Positions 63,093-64,000 of a stretch of 64,000 nt of DNA are shown in pieces (within the stretch, counting starts at the first letter, position 1; each line of letters starts with the position of its first letter). The notes beneath the pieces were generated by a model. That model was not told where the DNA came from, did not search any database, and was given only the letters and a program-made list of their open reading frames with translations. The position numbers and the translations under genes were made by a program. Origin of the DNA: Liolophura sinensis (taxonomy: Eukaryota; Mollusca; Polyplacophora; Chitonida; Chitonidae); the NCBI RefSeq assembly GCF_032854445.1, contig NC_088303.1, positions 18,793,501 to 18,857,500 on the forward strand. The letters are read 5' to 3'.

Positions 63093-64000
63093 AAAAAAAT
63101 CAATCATTTCACCCTGTGTGATACGATGAAAAAAGAAATACTTGCAGGTACCTGTAAAAAATGTATATAATTGTGTGCCTATCCATGATGATATCTAACA
63201 AAAGTCAGTAAACTCTATTCAGGAATAAAAAGTCAGAAATAGAAAAAAATGTTTTCTGTTGAGAGGGAAAATAAAGGTGTTAATTTTTGGGGGGGGGGGG
63301 GGGAGGGGGTGTTTTTTTTTAAGTCAATCACTCTGCCAAAGGGCAAAAACTGCAATTTTTTTGAAAATTCTGAAGATTTAAAACCTATTAACAGTGACAG
63401 TTTATCCCTCGTTCATCTCAGCATCCACAGTGTCACCGCGCATGCGCCTCAGGTGCGTTGCTTTTATTATAAAAAAGTACTAAAACAAGTAAACCAGCCT
63501 GAAGTGAAACAAGTGGAGACAATATTCTGTTTTACAGCCCTATTGCCTGAACAACTCTATGCTTGCAAACCCAAACGAGACATACATGTATATATGAAAG
63601 TCAAAAGAAAAACAAAAATTAAAATTCTAAAGCTTGAAAAAAATTCTCATGAGAAGATTTAAAGAAAAAATACATCATCGCCAAAGGGCAGACACAAGAA
63701 TTATCATGGTTATGTTAAAAGCCAAACTTAAAAATATTCACAATGACCCATTTATTGCTTGAATGGTTCTCGTATGGTTTGATATATACTCCGTGTTCAA
63801 GTGCAAACTGAAAACTTTTTAAATATTTCGCATTGTTGCACTGTTCTTAACGCACTGTCTTAATTTACAGTTAGCATTTTTGTTTTCCATCGATGAGTAT
63901 ATTTTCTCAGCTGATCTTGTATGCAGGCACGATCTAAATGTCAAATCAAATCAAGTATCGCAATTATGATCCATTACGCACTTCTGATGTTATTAAGCGA
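63093..64000. other. Right-end spacer
   Basis: A G-rich tract at 63289-63308 and AT-rich sequence. An open stretch at 63249-63662 is low in complexity and unlike any protein I know. I could not find the first exon of carboxypeptidase 2 here. Confidence 0.4.

Noticed and set aside
63249-63662. 137-codon plus-strand frame
   Set aside because: It starts in a poly-G and poly-T tract, has no recognisable domain, and lacks splice or promoter support.
62640-64000. A first exon for carboxypeptidase 2
   Set aside because: I searched the minus strand for a start codon, hydrophobic stretch and a phase-2 donor to match exon 2. Nothing convincing appeared, so the gene is reported without it.

Overview
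This is a eukaryotic window, most likely from a marine mollusc or another lophotrochozoan. The evidence is intron-rich animal genes with GT-AG splicing, AT-rich non-coding DNA, many minisatellites, and at least twelve full or partial copies of one tRNA-derived SINE whose 3' end reads like SINEs reported from molluscs. The species cannot be told from the sequence alone. I rebuilt six protein-coding genes exon by exon. In each, the splice phases join without a frame break.

Layout, left to right. (1) Carboxypeptidase 1, M14 zinc carboxypeptidase (+), 684-7248, 10 exons, 424 aa. (2) About 7 kb of repeat-rich spacer. (3) NAGPA, the 'uncovering enzyme' of the mannose-6-phosphate pathway (-), 27223-14595, 11 exons, about 634 aa. 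(4) NDUFAF6-like mitochondrial complex I assembly factor (+), 27544-35278, 10 exons, 337 aa, head-to-head with NAGPA across 320 bp. (5) Two divergent paralogues encoding signal peptide, CUB, LDLa and one membrane span: one on (-), 43053-38139, 231 aa, and one on (+), 46875-50847, 240 aa. Each has four exons with the same phases. (6) A decayed hAT-type transposase relic (+), about 53990-55241. (7) Carboxypeptidase 2 (-), 62607-56025, nine exons found and the signal-peptide exon not found. It is a paralogue of carboxypeptidase 1 with nearly identical exon lengths.

The strongest unusual signal is a class of intronic minisatellite whose repeat unit is the 3' end of the preceding exon plus its 5' splice site. 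It occurs in three consecutive NAGPA introns (units of 84, 28 and 46 bp) and in intron 9 of the unrelated carboxypeptidase 1 gene (55 bp unit). In each case the first unit of the array is the authentic exon end, and the following copies carry extra donor-like sites. A lone remnant of a carboxypeptidase exon end plus donor also lies in a later intron of that gene. I know of no name for this element class.

Other structure includes a 48-bp array behind carboxypeptidase 1, a 55-bp array behind the NAGPA stop codon, a 40-bp array that looks like an amplified SINE tail, a fold-back element in a carboxypeptidase 2 intron, and an over-represented TAGGCCTA palindrome.
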